A stretch of 64,000 nucleotides of DNA from Epiperipatus broadwayi (taxonomy: Eukaryota > Onychophora > Udeonychophora > Euonychophora > Peripatidae): contig JAQFVV010000043.1 in assembly GCA_028023455.1 (NCBI GenBank), positions 2,665,483 through 2,729,482 on the forward strand, read 5' to 3'. The notes below the pieces were generated by a model that saw only the letters and a list, made by a program, of their open reading frames with translations, ran no database searches and was not told the origin of the DNA. This document shows positions 47,075 to 59,400 of the stretch, one piece after another (the first letter of the stretch is position 1; the number at the start of each line of letters is the position of its first letter). The position numbers and the translations under genes are program-made.

Positions 47075-48268
47075 ACATGTATTGTATTTTTTTTATATAT
47101 ATTCAAATAAAAAATAATTTTTAATATTCACATAAACGTTTGTTTGACCATTGGAAAATTTGTAATTTTTAATTTTTTTGCAAAGTCAGTATGTTGAAAC
47201 CTTGAATAAAATTTTAATTTTTATTGATTATATATGTAATAATCACATTGAATTTGTAAAAAAAAAACAAAAAAAAAACAGAGAATTTGTTGTTTGAAAA
47301 ATAAATATTATTTTAATACAAAAAAACTTGCATGATTTTAAAAATTCAATTTTAATTATTAACAAATGAAAACTTTCTAGGTTCCTATGTTAAAAAATTA
47401 TTATTATTTTACAGAAATACGTGAAATCTTTATCAAATATTTTTGCAAAATCATTTTTATTTTTTCGTGGTATTCTATTTGTATTTTTGGTGAATAATTT
47501 AACAATTTCTCTACATTTCTAGTTTTAAGCCTTTAAATTGCCAAAAAAAATTTTTTTTTTAATTAAATTCGATGGTCTTTTGTAATTTGCTATATTTAAT
47601 TTAGTTTGAAGTCATCAAATTTTCATCAGATTCATCTTTTGCTTATCTAGTAATTTTCATAAATGTTAAAAATTATGGTACTAATCAGTAGGCCAGGCCA
47701 ACCACTTGGTGGCATTGTTTCTCTGCTAAAAACACACAATTATATCGATCCGGGGCCAACTTTTATTAAAATGTTTTCCCAATTTGTCCAACTTATTAAA
47801 ATATTTTTACATTTTCTCCCTCTTTTTTTACTAATGGTATATTAATGAAAATAGCACTTACTAAAGTGATAAACATATTGAATGTATAGAGAATTATTTT
47901 TATTACACTAGTTTGTGCCCATATTACTTTACTACAGTTGATAAGATTACCATGTAATTGAAAGCACTACTGATTGATTAAGATATATATTTTATTATAA
48001 TAATGGTCTCAGGCTTCTTAAATATTAAATAATTCAGGCACAAAGAATACTATCTTTTCAGTGATAATTTAGAACAAAATAATTTAGGTTCTTTTAATTA
48101 ATTAGCAGCGATAATAGCAATAAAACTTATTTTTTTAACATCTTATCAACACTCTTCTTATAATATTGGCTAGCAAAGATTAACTCTTATTTTGGTTCTT
48201 ATGCCACCAGCTGAATAAAATCAAACTTTCCTAAAATTTAGAACCTTTATCTAACAATAGCAAAGTTA
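47075..48268. other. Non-coding stretch, nothing recognised
   Basis: A+T-rich sequence downstream of WRNIP1. A less A+T-rich patch at 47685-47760 (AGGCCAGGCCAACCACTTGG, ATCGATCCGGGGCC) could not be assigned. Confidence 0.4.
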
Positions 48269-48619
48269 AAAGTGATGCAACAAACATCACATGACCATCA
48301 CTTCTTATGCTTGCTTATAACTTTTAAAACAGGCAAAACTCACTATACGTATTGCCACACACAGCAAGCTAGAGTAATCAATGGATGCCAGAAGGCTTGT
48401 GCATAAAATCCCCATCTAGTGCATACTCATCCAATATCTCCAGACTAGTTTCTGGCTTGTGGTCTTCGTCAGTGAGAGCCAGAAACTAGTCTGGGGATAT
48501 TGGATGAGTAGGCACTAGATGGGGATTTTATGCATAAGCCTTCTGGCATTCATTGATTACTCTAGCTTGCTGTGTGTGGCAATACGTATATTGAGTTTTG
48601 CTTGTTTTAAAGTGATGCA
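48269..48619. mobile_element. Hammerhead-type foldback element, copy 11
   Basis: Direct repeats AAAGTGATGCA at 48269-48279 and 48609-48619. Minus-oriented half from ACATCACATGACCATCACTT to the ribozyme region (48425-48475), then a plus-oriented half from GCCAGAAACTAGTCTGGGGA to the AGTTTTGC end. The inversion junction lies inside the ribozyme (about 48476), so the upstream stem I strand is missing on both strands. Confidence 0.85.
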
Positions 48620-49255
48620 GTAGGTAAAAGGGAATTTTGTTGTGCCAAATACATCCTAAGTACTCTAATAACAACAGCATCAATAAAATAATCTTATATA
48701 AATATAATTTCATATATAGTAGATTGCATGAATTGTAACAATAATGACAATTTCAAAATAAGATGTACTCTTGTATACATTACAACACTTTTACTATTTA
48801 AACGGATTTTCTAGTAGACAAATGGCAATGGACACAGAAATATAATTAAAGAAAATAAATATTTATTACAAGGACTAAATATATTTTAGTTTACAATTTT
48901 ACAAATATATATATAACAATTATTATTTACAAAAAATAAATTAGAGAAACTGTTACATCAATCAATACATAAGTTGCATACGATACACATTAATATACCA
49001 CGTTTGCGGTATTTTCAAATTATACTTATAGATAAATAACGAAAAACTTTCTACAGCCTGAATTTAATAACCAATGATACATACTAAGGGTATTGAGCAC
49101 ATTTGAGTGGAATAATAACATTTTTGTAACTGGTAATATAATAAAATATATCTACATTGAAATCAGTGCACAACTTTTTAATATAATAAACACATTGTAT
49201 TTGTCTTTGGTAACAAAAAGGTTCGTGGAGTAGAGGAGTACAAACTCAATACTTA

Positions 49256-49460
49256 ACAATAAAGCAAGTCATATATACAGTGACATTGCTTTTATAAGCT
49301 TGTATTTACAAAAACGTAATACAGAGAGCATAACAGTAGCTCAAACAAGCTCTTATTTGATAAGTGCGGTAAGAGAAAATATTTAAAATCTCTATCCAGA
49401 ACATTCCTATCTCCAGACCAATTTACTCAATATTCAATCATCTGAAAATATATACTAAGA
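49256..49460. repeat. Family 2 foldback remnant
   Basis: AAGCAAGTCATATATACAGT, then AAGCTTGTATTTACAAAAAC, then ACAGAGAGCATAACAGTAGC align with the left arm of 33067-33418 and with 3910-4015. On the minus strand GGTCTGGAGATAGGAATGTT recalls the cleavage site and 3' stem I of the family 2 ribozyme, but CTGANGA is not recognisable. Confidence 0.45.
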
Positions 49461-50033
49461 ATAGGGGAATATAACCGCACAAAAGCCTTTTATAATACAC
49501 AAATTAGAATACTTAAATATTTGCAGGCAACGATGGTGAGAAAAACAAGCCTTCATTAATGTGATCAGAGGAATACTGGTTCCATGCTACACACATGTGC
49601 CCCATTATTATCTAGCACTAACATAAGGAAAGACCTATCAAATATCCAAGCAAAGCGAGAAAACAAATATAATTGTCACAATAAATACATGGTTAAAAGC
49701 AGAAATACTAATAATGAAAAGAAAGGTATTGTGATAATAATAAAATAACAAATCTTAAACCACATCTACTTACATTTATAATGCATATAACAAAAACAAT
49801 CAAAAGATCAATACAAATGCATGTATGAGATAAACAAGTAATTAATTTTAAAGTTATAATAATAATAGAAATTATACACCGATTCAACGCAAATATACAA
49901 TATATAACATAGCTACGCTACTCTTATAGATGTTTAAAAAAAATGCATAAATTCCTCACTGGGATCTTACAGAACACAATAATGTGAATAAAACTACTTA
50001 CATACTACCTTTAAATACATGATTATATATGTT

Positions 50034-50620
50034 CAGATGAATTAGAAGAAGTTAACAGTTACAAATACCTTAGTCAGATTATTAATACAGATGGGAACAT
50101 AATGGATGAAATTAATCATAGAATTAAACTTAGTTTGAGTGCTTTTGGTAGAAATAACTTAATACTAAAAGGAAATATGCCTATGTGTTTGAAAAGGAAG
50201 GTTTTAATAAATGTGTTTTGCCAGTTCTTATGGATGTGAGACTTGGACACTTAATAGAAGAGCAATACAGAGACTTCAAACCACTCAAAGATGCATGTTG
50301 GGAGTAACAAGAAGAGATTGAAAACACAATGTATGGGTAAGAGAACAAATAGGTATTACTGATCTTGAAAAAATTAAAAGACTGAAGTGGAGTTGGGCAG
50401 GACATATTGCTAGAAGAGATGATTAATAAATGGACAATTGAAATTTTAAACTGGATTCCAAGAGATTGTAAAAGACCCAGAAAGAGACCACATGTGAGAT
50501 GGATGGATTAAATAAGAAAGTGTGCAGGGATGATGTGGAGAAGAGAAGCTAAAGATTGGAGAAGATGGATTGAACTTGGAGAGACCTTCATCCTGCAGTA
50601 GATTGATAATGGTTAATGAT
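50034..50620 (+). pseudogene. RTE LINE 3' end, 5'-truncated
   Basis: Starts at ELEEVNSYKYLSQIINTDGN and follows the RTE C-terminal region (INHRIKLSLSAFGRNNLILK, NMPMCLKRK, RRAIQRLQTT) to the usual GETFILQ end and GAT-type tail. Frameshifts occur near 50205 and 50425. It is 5'-truncated, as usual for LINE insertions. It closely resembles the copies at 56495 and 63371. Confidence 0.88.
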
Positions 50621-50827
50621 GATATGTTAATATACTTAAAAAAAAGAGATTAACAAATATTGGAAACTCATATTTAAAACATCCTAATAATGATATTTAA
50701 AAAAATCTTTAAGCAGTTTCTTCCCCCTGGGGTGAAAATAATTTTCACATAATTGCAAGTTTGATCACTTTAATGACCGTGTGTTTTGTTTCACTTACTT
50801 GCAAGCACATAAGAAATGATTGCGTAA

Positions 50828-51269
50828 TTATATACATCATTAGCAATAGCCAAATCCAGACAGTAGTGTCACGCAGTGCAAGCTTTAGTAATCAATGGAT
50901 GCATGAAAGTTTGTGAATAAATCCCCATCTAGTGCCTATTTATCCAATATCCCCAGACTAGTTTCTAGCTTGTGGCTTTCATCAGTGAGCAGCTTTGGAT
51001 CTAAGAGCACTGCATCTAGATCTAAGGATCTAATGCAACCCTCTGGCGGCTATCTTTTATCTATTTAGTTAACTATAAAACTAAGAGCTCAAGATGAAAA
51101 TGTTTTCAATCCAAGCTCATTTGCTTGTATAGTCATGTAGATCTGAATCCAGTTCAGCATCTATACATTTTGATATCCTTGGTTGATCAAAAACCATAGT
51201 TATCATCATCCCACAGGTGGGAATGATATAAAAAATGATCATGTGATGTTTTATTAGTTATATACATCA
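50828..51269. mobile_element. Hammerhead-type foldback element, copy 12
   Basis: A perfect 12-bp direct repeat TTATATACATCA lies at 50828-50839 and 51258-51269. Almost a complete minus-oriented unit (50840 to ~51210), with only a short plus-oriented tail (GAATGATATAAAAAATGATCATGTGATG). The ribozyme on the minus strand (50942-51000) keeps its core. Confidence 0.88.
50942..51000 (-). ncRNA. Hammerhead ribozyme, core intact (minus strand)
   Basis: Minus strand: outer stem I ATCCAA/TTGGAT, CTGATGA, extra A, stem II AGC/GCT around CACAA, GAAAC, TAGTC with cleavage predicted between 50956 and 50955. Inner stem I TGCTCA/TGGGGA has a single mismatch. The core sequence equals the 12900 and 18205 subfamily. 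Confidence 0.75.
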
Positions 51270-51464
51270 GTCGAGAATTTCTGTAATGAATTTATGTTAG
51301 ATAAATAATATGGTAGGATAGCGATTCCTTTTGAAAAATTTATTACTTCACAAAGATTAAAGTAATTGTTTAAATTAAAGAACAAATTAAATATATCTCA
51401 CTATAAAAATGTATATATTAAAATTGCATCGACATAAAAGAAATTATATACTTTATAAAAGATA

Positions 51465-51625
51465 AAAGACCCAGAAAGAGACCACATGTGAGATGGATGG
51501 ATGAAATAAGAAAGTGTGCAGGGGTGATGTGGAGAAGAGAAGCTAAAGATCGGAGAAGATGGATTAAACTTGGAGAGACCTTCATCCTGCAGTGGATTGA
51601 TAATGGTTGATAATGATGATACTTT
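51465..51625 (+). mobile_element. RTE LINE 3' end, short
   Basis: About 150 bp nearly identical to the 3' ends at 56940-57090 and 63361-63520: RPRKRPHVRWMDEIRKCAGV, MWRREAKDRRRW and [13 protein letters not shown] are readable. Severe 5' truncation, ending with a GAT-rich tail (TGATAATGATGAT). Confidence 0.88.
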
Positions 51626-51772
51626 ATAAAGGTAGACTATAATAAATGCAGTAAAAATGATATATATTGCGTAGATTATAAATATATGTCAGAGTAGTCA
51701 TAAATAAAACAAACACATAAATCCATATGTATATCCAAAGGTAATTATATTTTACAATAAAGTATCAGCAAA

Positions 51773-51850
51773 ACAATAAAGATCACATGATCACCATCTC
51801 TATACTAGCACATAATTGTATGGAGAGTTTTGCCTTTGTAACAGTAAAGC
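51773..51850. mobile_element. Hammerhead-family foldback, short copy 13
   Basis: ATCACATGATCACCATCTCT, then TACTAGCACATAA (minus-oriented unit end) is followed by TGTATGGAGAGTTTTGCCTT (plus end). Flanks AACAATAAAG and AACAGTAAAG differ at one position and are the likely target duplication. No ribozyme. Confidence 0.65.
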
Positions 51851-52960
51851 ATATATCAAATGCAGAGATCAAATTAAGTAGGATATAATAAATAAAAATT
51901 TATATTTTATGATGATCTCTAAACATCTTGGCCATAATGTAATCATGTAAGATCAATATAATTCATGGCAAAATGATATGATAAATCTCTAATTTCAAAA
52001 AAATATAAGATTTAGCAAAATTGACAAAGTTCACAAGTATATAAGATGTAAAATATCTCTGATTGCATCGTCGAAGTTTCAGCTTCTGTCTCCACATAAA
52101 ATTTTTCTTTATTCAGAGAGATTAAGATAAAATAGTATAACTTGAAAATTAATTGCTTGGATGAAGTTTGCTTCTAGCAGTACATATTGCTTTATCTCCA
52201 AAACAACTAAAAACTCAACTTGGTTGTAGAATTCAGAAACAAAGTAATATGACCAATTGACAGTGATGATGATGAAGAAACGAATGAAATGAAATGACTT
52301 ATGTTTTCAAAATTGCGTCTTTTCCACTCATTTTAGATTAATATGTGATTTCAATTAACAGAAGGGGGGCTATTACAATCGATAGGAATCTAAAAATATT
52401 TGTACCGAAAATGATTTACATATTTAAATATCTATGAGAAAAATGGTTTAAGTACTTTTATAAAAAAAAAAAGTTTCTCTTTTTAAAAATTATAGTTATT
52501 TGTTAATAAAAATTATCTAACTTTGAACATTAATAAAAGAAAAGAAATTAAAAAAAAAAAACAACTTTTCTGCAGATAAATTTATGGAAGTTAGTGATTG
52601 GGTGGATAGCAACTTTGGTATTAATATTCTTAAATAAATAAAAAATGCAATTACATAGCTCTAAGTATACAAAACAGAGCATCAAGTTACTTAAGTTATT
52701 AGAGATAATATCAGTTAACCTTCTAGAATCATAATTTTTTTGGATACTAGATCCTACTTATATTTATTTTCTCTGTAAAATAAATGGTCATAATATACAA
52801 TGTAGTTTTTATATCGTTCCCTGCCATCTGCCAATTTTATTCTGTCAAGGCTTAAAACTATCATGCATGTAAAGAGATTATTATATAGATACTTTACGAT
52901 TTTGCCCGGGTGCCAATCGTTAAAAAAGACACTATAATCTTAGATAAGATGCATCTAAGT
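51851..52960. other. Non-coding stretch, nothing recognised
   Basis: A+T-rich, several A runs (52468, 52550). No motif or element recognised. Confidence 0.4.
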
Positions 52961-53580
52961 TCTAATCATCATCATCAAGCATTATCAATCCACTGCAGAA
53001 TGAAGGTCTCTCCAAGTTCAATCCATCTTTTCCTAACTTTAGCTTTTCTTTTCCACATCACCCCTGCACACTTTCTTATTTCATTCATCCATCTCACATG
53101 TGGTCTCTTTCTGGGTCTTTTACAATCTCTTGGAATCCAGTTTAAAATTTCAATTGTCCATCTATTATCATCTCTTCTAGCAATATGTCCATCCCAACTC
53201 CACTTCAGTCTTTTAATTTTTTCAATGAGGTCAGTAACACCTGTTTGTTCTCTTACCCATACATTATGTTTTTGATCTCTTCTTGTTACTCCCAACACGC
53301 GTCTCTTCATGCTTCTCCGAGTGGTCTGAAGTCTCTGTATTGCTCTTCTATTAAGTGTCCAAGTCTCGGATCCATAAGTAAGAACTGGCAAAACACATCT
53401 ATTAAAAACTTTTTAGTATAAAGTTATTTCTACCAAAAGCATTCCAAACAAGTTTAATTCTATGATTAATTTCATCTATTATGTTCCCATCTGTATTAAT
53501 AATCCGACCAAGGTATTTATAACTGTTCTACTACTTTCAATTAATTTTGATATGAAAGGCTGGGACAGTAAATTAACTGA
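52960..53580 (-). pseudogene. RTE LINE 3' end (minus strand)
   Basis: Minus-strand frame 53391-52975 reads MPVLTYGSETWTLNRRAIQR through VLGVTRRDQKHNVWVREQTG, VTDLIEKIKRLKWSWDGHIA and RWMNEIRKCAGVMW, the RTE C-terminal region. Upstream pieces up to about 53580 give YKYLGRIINTDGN and INHRIKL in another frame, so at least one frameshift and a small deletion occur near 53400. It begins about 230 bp from the inverted endonuclease half of the next element. Confidence 0.88.
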
Positions 53581-53814
53581 GAAGGTAAAAAATAAATAGT
53601 AGAAATTATTATTTTTCCTGTTTAACTTGCATGCCACTTTAACTATCTTATGAATTGGCACAACATGTGATGGTATTATAGATGATAAAATAGTAATGCT
53701 TTTTAAATAAAATTAGCATGAAAATAAAACTAACGTATATATTTTGTGGGAAATTAAAATAATGGAGTTAGCGATGTTTTGCAGATTTTGCTCGTAAATA
53801 AATATCTGTATTAT

Positions 53815-54984
53815 ATATTTCCTAATCGACGATCACTTCCTGTGTTAAATTTGTTAAGAACATTACAATCTTGAAATATGTATTTCCTGTTAGTCAAAAT
53901 ATAATCCAATTCTGCTGTACCTTCATTTGGATGCTTCCATGTCCATTTCCTTTTAACATTTTTCTCAAAAAAAAAAAAAGAATTCATAATATAAAGTTTT
54001 TCTTTTTCTGCAAACTCCACAAGTCTATGTCCTCTCTCATTTCTATTACCATAACCAAAATTACCTACAGCACTTTCATCTTTCATTTGTTTACCAATTC
54101 TAGCATTAAAGTCTCCCATAACAATTTTAAAATGTTTACTCTGATCAAAAGCCTTTTGTACATCCATATAAAAATCTTCTACTACTTCATCACTATGAGA
54201 ACTTGTTGGGGCATAAACCTGAATTATCTGCATTTGGTATCTGCTATTAAGTTGTATAACTAATCTTGCCACTCTGTCTGATACACCATCAATCTCCACA
54301 ATGTTGTTCTTCCACTTTTTATTTATAATGAATCCTACTCCACTTTTATTTCCAATATTTGTGCCTTTATAATAGAGTACATGTCCACTTTTTAAATCAA
54401 TTGTCTCTTTACCTTTCTTCTAACTTCACAAAGTCCAATAATGTCCCATTTAATATAAGACAGTTTCTTCTAATTCTTGCAATCTTCCTTCACTTGAAAG
54501 TGATCTGCAGTTGTAAGTATCTAAATAAAAAGTCATCATCAAATGGCAGCCTGGGTCCACAATCATGAGATTCTTAGCACTGTCCACCTTTGGCCACCAA
54601 CCGCTGCATTGGTTTGTGACTTTACAGCCTCCTGGAAATAAGGGCCATGATTTATTTTTGTCATAATTGTATATATCTATTGGAAAATTTATCATTTACA
54701 CAAACATTCATTCTGCCTTATCAGGCAACTGAGAAGAAAGACCATGGTGTTTTTTGATCTTAAACTCAGAGGTAAAAAGCCAATAAACTCACCACGCTGG
54801 TTAATGCATGTTGGTGAGCAGCTCACACATGTTCGTATACTATATGAATAATCACATAGTAATAACAACTGCAATGACAAGAATGTATGGAGTGGACATT
54901 AGGAATTTGCCCTGCTCAGTTCCTTTAAGGCCTCCATGAGGAATCAAAGGGTCTCCTTTCAGTTAATAGCAAATTCCTTTCTGC
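53815..54984 (-). pseudogene. RTE LINE 5' half: APE endonuclease, inverted
   Basis: On the minus strand, after a 5' leader (54984-54700), readable blocks follow the apurinic-type endonuclease of RTE LINEs: YLDTYNCRSLSSEGRLQELE (TWNVRTL motif), IKWDIIGLCEVRRK (catalytic E), IEIDGVSDRVARL, IIQVYAPTSSHSDE, FKIVMGDFNARIGKQ (GDFNARIG), YGNRNERGHRLVEFA, WTWKHPNEGTAELDYILTNR and FNTGSDRRLG. The last is a mutated GSDHRL active-site motif (H to R). There are one or two frameshifts and stops. It ends at 53822, just where the adjacent plus-strand element begins its sequence. Confidence 0.9.
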
Positions 54985-57100
54985 AGATGTAAGATATGTA
55001 TGTGTTAATGCAAAACTGGAGGAACAAAAATTATTAAGAAAAACAGTATTTACCACTGATATTCCTAATCTTCAGAAACATTCTAATGAATTTAAATTAG
55101 AACTTACAAATTGGTTTCAAGTATTAGTAGATTTTGAACATGATTCAGATTTGAATGAAATTAATATGAAAATAACTGATACACTTTTAAAAGCTGCAAC
55201 AAAGCTAGCTAGTAGAAAAAAATAGCAATTGGACCAATAAAATTTCTACTGAGACTAGAGAATTTATGAAGGAAAGAAGGAATATGAAGATATACAAAAA
55301 TAATGCATTAAAAAGGATTGAATATCTCAAATTTTGTAAAATGGTGTGGAAAAGAGTTGAAAATGATATAAGAAAGTATAACTGTGAACTAGCAAGGAAA
55401 GCTGTAGAAGAGAATAAAAGTCTCAAGAGTGTAAAACAACATTTTGGTATTGGTAGGAAATTTATATCTGCAATAAGAAAAAAAGATGGAATTATTACTA
55501 AAAAGAGAAATGACATTATGAAATGGGTAGAAGACTTATATATAAGAATTATATATTAATAAAAAACAAGTACCTCCTATATCTATTACATCTTCCAGAT
55601 TGCCCAGAATTTTAAATGAAGAAGTGAGACATGCAATTAAATTTATGAATAAAGGAAAGGCTCCAGGTAATGATGTAATTATAATTGATATATTAAAAGA
55701 AGCAGGTGAAGAAATAGAAAACATTTTAGCAAAGTTATATACCAAATGTCAAAAAAAAAAATAAAGAAGATGATGGGGAGAATGAAATATTAGTATTAAT
55801 ATTTAAAAAAGGTGATAAAGAAGATATTAGAAATTACAGACCTATCAGCCTTTTATCAGTTTTATACAAAATTTTTACCAAGATAATTACAACTCGTCTA
55901 CGGAGAACATTGGATTTCCACCAACTAAGAGAACAAGCTGGATTTAAAAGTGGTTTTAGTACAGTAGATCATATCCAGGTATTGAGAGAAGTTATAGAAA
56001 GGACAAATGAATATGAGTTGCCATTATGCTTTGGATTTGTAGATTATGAAAAGGCATTTGATTCTATAAACATTTCTTCAGTGATTAAAGCATTGGATCA
56101 TCAAGGTATAGATCCAGGATATTGTCATATTTTAAAGAATATTTATAAAAATGCAACAGCAACAATTAGATTACATAATGATACTGGGAAAGTCAACATT
56201 GAGAAGGGTGTAAGACAGAGTGACTCCATATCTCCAAAACTTTTTACAGCAGTGCTGCAAGAAGTATTTTGTGGATTAAAATGGGAAGCTAAAGGAGTGA
56301 AAGTAAATGGAGATTATTTAAGTCATTTAGATTTTGCAGATGATGTAGTTGTTTTTGCAAATAATGCTTTAGAGCTACAGGAAATGTTGCAGAAGTTATC
56401 AGATGAAAGTAGGACTAAAGATAAATGTTAAAAAGACTAAAGTAATGTTTAATGGATTTTCTCAAAATATGAAAATAAAGATTGATTATGATGAGTTAGA
56501 AGAAGTTAACAGTTACAAATACCTTGGTCAGATTATTAATACAGATGGAAACATAATGGATGAAATTAATCATAGAATTAAACTTGGTTGGAGTGCTTTT
56601 GGTAGAAATAATTTGATACTAAAAGGAAATATGCCTATGTGTTTGAAAAGGAAGGTTTTTAATAAATGTGTTTTGCCAGTTCTTACTTATGGATCTGAGA
56701 CTTGGACACTTAATAGAAGAGCAATACAGAGACTTCAGACCACTCAAAGAAGTATGGAGAGATGCATGTTGGGAGTAATAAGAAAAGATCGAAAGGGCAA
56801 TATTTGGGTAAGAGAACAAACAGGTGTTACTGACCTCATTGAAAAAATTAAAAGACTGGAGTTGGGCTGGACATATTGCTAGAAGAGATGATAATGGATG
56901 GACAATTGAAATCTTAAACTGGATTCCAAGAGATTGTAAAAGACCCAGAAAGAGACCACATATGAGATGGATGGATGAATTAAGAAAGTGTGCAGGGGTG
57001 ATGTGGAGAAAAGAAGCCAAAGATCAGAGAAGATGGATTGAACTTGGAGAGTCCTTCATCCTGCAGTGGATTGATAATGGTAGATGACGATGGTGATTAT
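54985..57100 (+). pseudogene. RTE LINE 3' half: reverse transcriptase and C-terminal region
   Basis: Plus strand. Begins with CVNAKLEEQKLLRKT, the segment that normally follows the endonuclease. Then FMKERRNMKIYKNNALKR, EEVRHAIKFMNKGKAPGNDV, KGDKEDIRNYRPISLLSVLY, AGFKSGFSTVDHIQVLREVI, FVDYEKAFDSI (motif A), GVRQSDSISPKLF (motif B), HLDFADDVVVFANN (motif C, FADD), INVKKTKVMFNGF and the C-terminal region ending GESFILQWIDNG. Frameshifts or stops at about 55224, 55558, 55760, 56420 and 56860 make it non-functional. It is the most complete RT copy in the window and my reference for the others. Confidence 0.92.
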
Positions 57101-57536
57101 ATATTTTCAATATTAGGGCAAAATAATTTTTCCCCTGAATTTTGCTGTGAATAAAATATTTCAGCTCATTACAAATAACGTTGTGCTTACTTTCTAAACT
57201 ATTGTAATGCCTTTACGAATGATAATTTTTATAGGCTTAATTATCAAGCCGAAGAATATATTCTGGTAAAACCGATTTTTTGAAATAACGTATTAAAACC
57301 AGTTATTTTGCTTTATTTTAATGAAACTGCATATTTTAATTCAAGAAATAAAATAATCGATATACACTTAAAATTGTAGTTGGTTCGCGCTTTCTATTTA
57401 AATATTTGCCAATAATTTTATTTTACGCGATTCCGCAAAATTCAATTATAACTTGAAATTACTGATTATTAAAATGTAGACAAAACTTTAAATTGCTATC
57501 GGATATTATATGCTATTATTTGCGTAATGTAAGAAA

Positions 57537-57758
57537 GCGAGTTATAAATGTTATTAAAACAGGCATAATTCTCTATATGTATTGCCACTCTGTGCAAGCC
57601 AGAGTAATCAATGGATGTCAGAATGCTTGTGCATAAAATCCCCATCTAGTGCCTACTCATCCAAAATCCCCAGACTAGTTTGTCGCTTGTGGCCTTCGGC
57701 AGTTTTAATAACAGTTATGAGCAAGCATAGAAAATGGTGATCATGCGAGTTATAAATG
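57537..57758. mobile_element. Hammerhead-type foldback element, copy 14
   Basis: A perfect 14-bp direct repeat GCGAGTTATAAATG lies at 57537-57550 and 57745-57758. Minus-oriented part 57551-57700 with the ribozyme region damaged (CTGCCGA, GACAAAC), then the plus-oriented end TTTTAATAACAGTTATGAGC...GTGATCAT. Confidence 0.85.
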
Positions 57759-58044
57759 ATAAGCAATAAATCGCGATGGGAAAGTTATCTGCCTTTAAAT
57801 TGAATCGAGACGAAAATTAAAAATAGTCATTGCTTTTTTCTTAATACAACTGATGTAAATGGCTTAAAAATAAATTGGAAGCTATTTTCAGTAATATATT
57901 TAAGTATAAAAGTTGAAAGTAAACATTTAAAATTTGTTGGCTTTATTACTTAAGTTTATTTGCAAAAGGTTTAGCTAATTTTAAATATTTGCCCTTTTTT
58001 TTTTAGCACCATAATTTCATTACGCTTAATTGATTGGACACATT

Positions 58045-58145
58045 TATTAAGAATGAAATTTACTGATGTGATTTGGAGAAGCTGGGTATGGGAGGAGCGG
58101 GATTAAACTTGGAAAGACCTTCCTTCAGTGAATTGATAATGTTGA
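58045..58145 (+). repeat. Possible RTE 3' end, heavily decayed
   Basis: GATGTGATTTGGAGAAGCTG, then GGATTAAACTTGGAAAGACC and GTGAATTGATAATG follow the last ~100 bp of the RTE copies loosely. Too decayed for certainty. Confidence 0.4.
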
Positions 58146-58149
58146 AAGT

Positions 58150-59400
58150 ATTTTATAAAACTCAGTGGATTTATTTAACTTATGAAATTTTTAATATGCT
58201 GAATTAATATTATTTTTTATTATCTGAATATCTTTGATCAATACAATATTTTATATAATCAATTGTAACTTCGTTTTATACCTTTTTTTTTGTGGTTATA
58301 AATAACCTCAAAGATAAACATTCTCTAACTTTTTGTTTTTATAGACGTTTTGATTGGTTATTGGTGGAAAAGCCTAGACCACATGAATCATCACTTTGCC
58401 CTCTAGTGCAAAATTAATGCAACACATTTGTTGATTACTCGATCTACCCATGCGCTTCAGAATTCTCGGAAATAGAAGATTGTAAAACAAACATTTTCCT
58501 TTATATGTTGTGATGAATGTAACTTTCCTCTTGTTCTTAAAAGTTTCTCTCGCTAAAAAATAATTTTTAATGATAACAGGTAAGATTTTATAATTAAACG
58601 AAAAGTGATTTGCAAACTTTCTGAGTCTGATATTAAAGCCTGGAATTAATCCAATCAGTTAGTTGAAATATTTAACGTGAGGTTGAGTTAATGGAGAATC
58701 CGCTAAATTTGGATCACAAGTTTTTTTTAAATGTTATATTTTGTTTCAAATTTTTTATTTTGTTATAAATCTTTTTTTTAAATTGAATGAAATATTGTTC
58801 ATTCATTTAAATACTGTTTCTTTGAAATTGTTATTGTGTGTATTGAATTTATAAAAGTAATGCGTGGTATTATTTGATGGATAAGTGCTACATTTTGTTT
58901 TTACTTTTTTTTTCAGACGATATTTTTTTTTTCAGAATTATTTATGGAATTAGGTGCATCATTCGTATGAGTAGAATAATGACATAACGTTACCTCTTCT
59001 TAATTGAAAAATATTTAACGAAATTTTGAAATAATTATACAAAATAAAATACCTTTATCCAATTTTAGCAGATGATTTTTATCTTTACTGCATTACGTCA
59101 ACTGTTGCATGTTATTTGAATTGCTTTGTAATTGACTAAAAATGTTTTTAATTAAAATTACAGGTGTAAACTATAAAATTGTTGTAATTAAAAATCACAA
59201 ATATTTATCAAGATCGAAAGAAGAGCGCGAGGATTTATCAATTGTATTAAAAGATAGTATAAGTAATGAGTTAGTTATTTAGTGACATGTAATTAAATGT
59301 ATAACTCATTTGCGATAAAGCTGTTATTAAAGTGAAAACTATTCTAGAAGGATTATTATGTGAGTTTGCATTCAATCACTAATTAAGTCTTGGGACTGAT
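58150..59400. other. Non-coding stretch, nothing recognised
   Basis: A+T-rich sequence with T runs. No element ends or coding remnants recognised. Confidence 0.4.

Noticed and set aside
52910-53421. Open frames of 121 and 78 codons on the plus strand
   Set aside because: They are antisense shadows of the RTE C-terminal coding region on the minus strand; the same shadows appear opposite the copies at 56619-57020 and 63396-63716.
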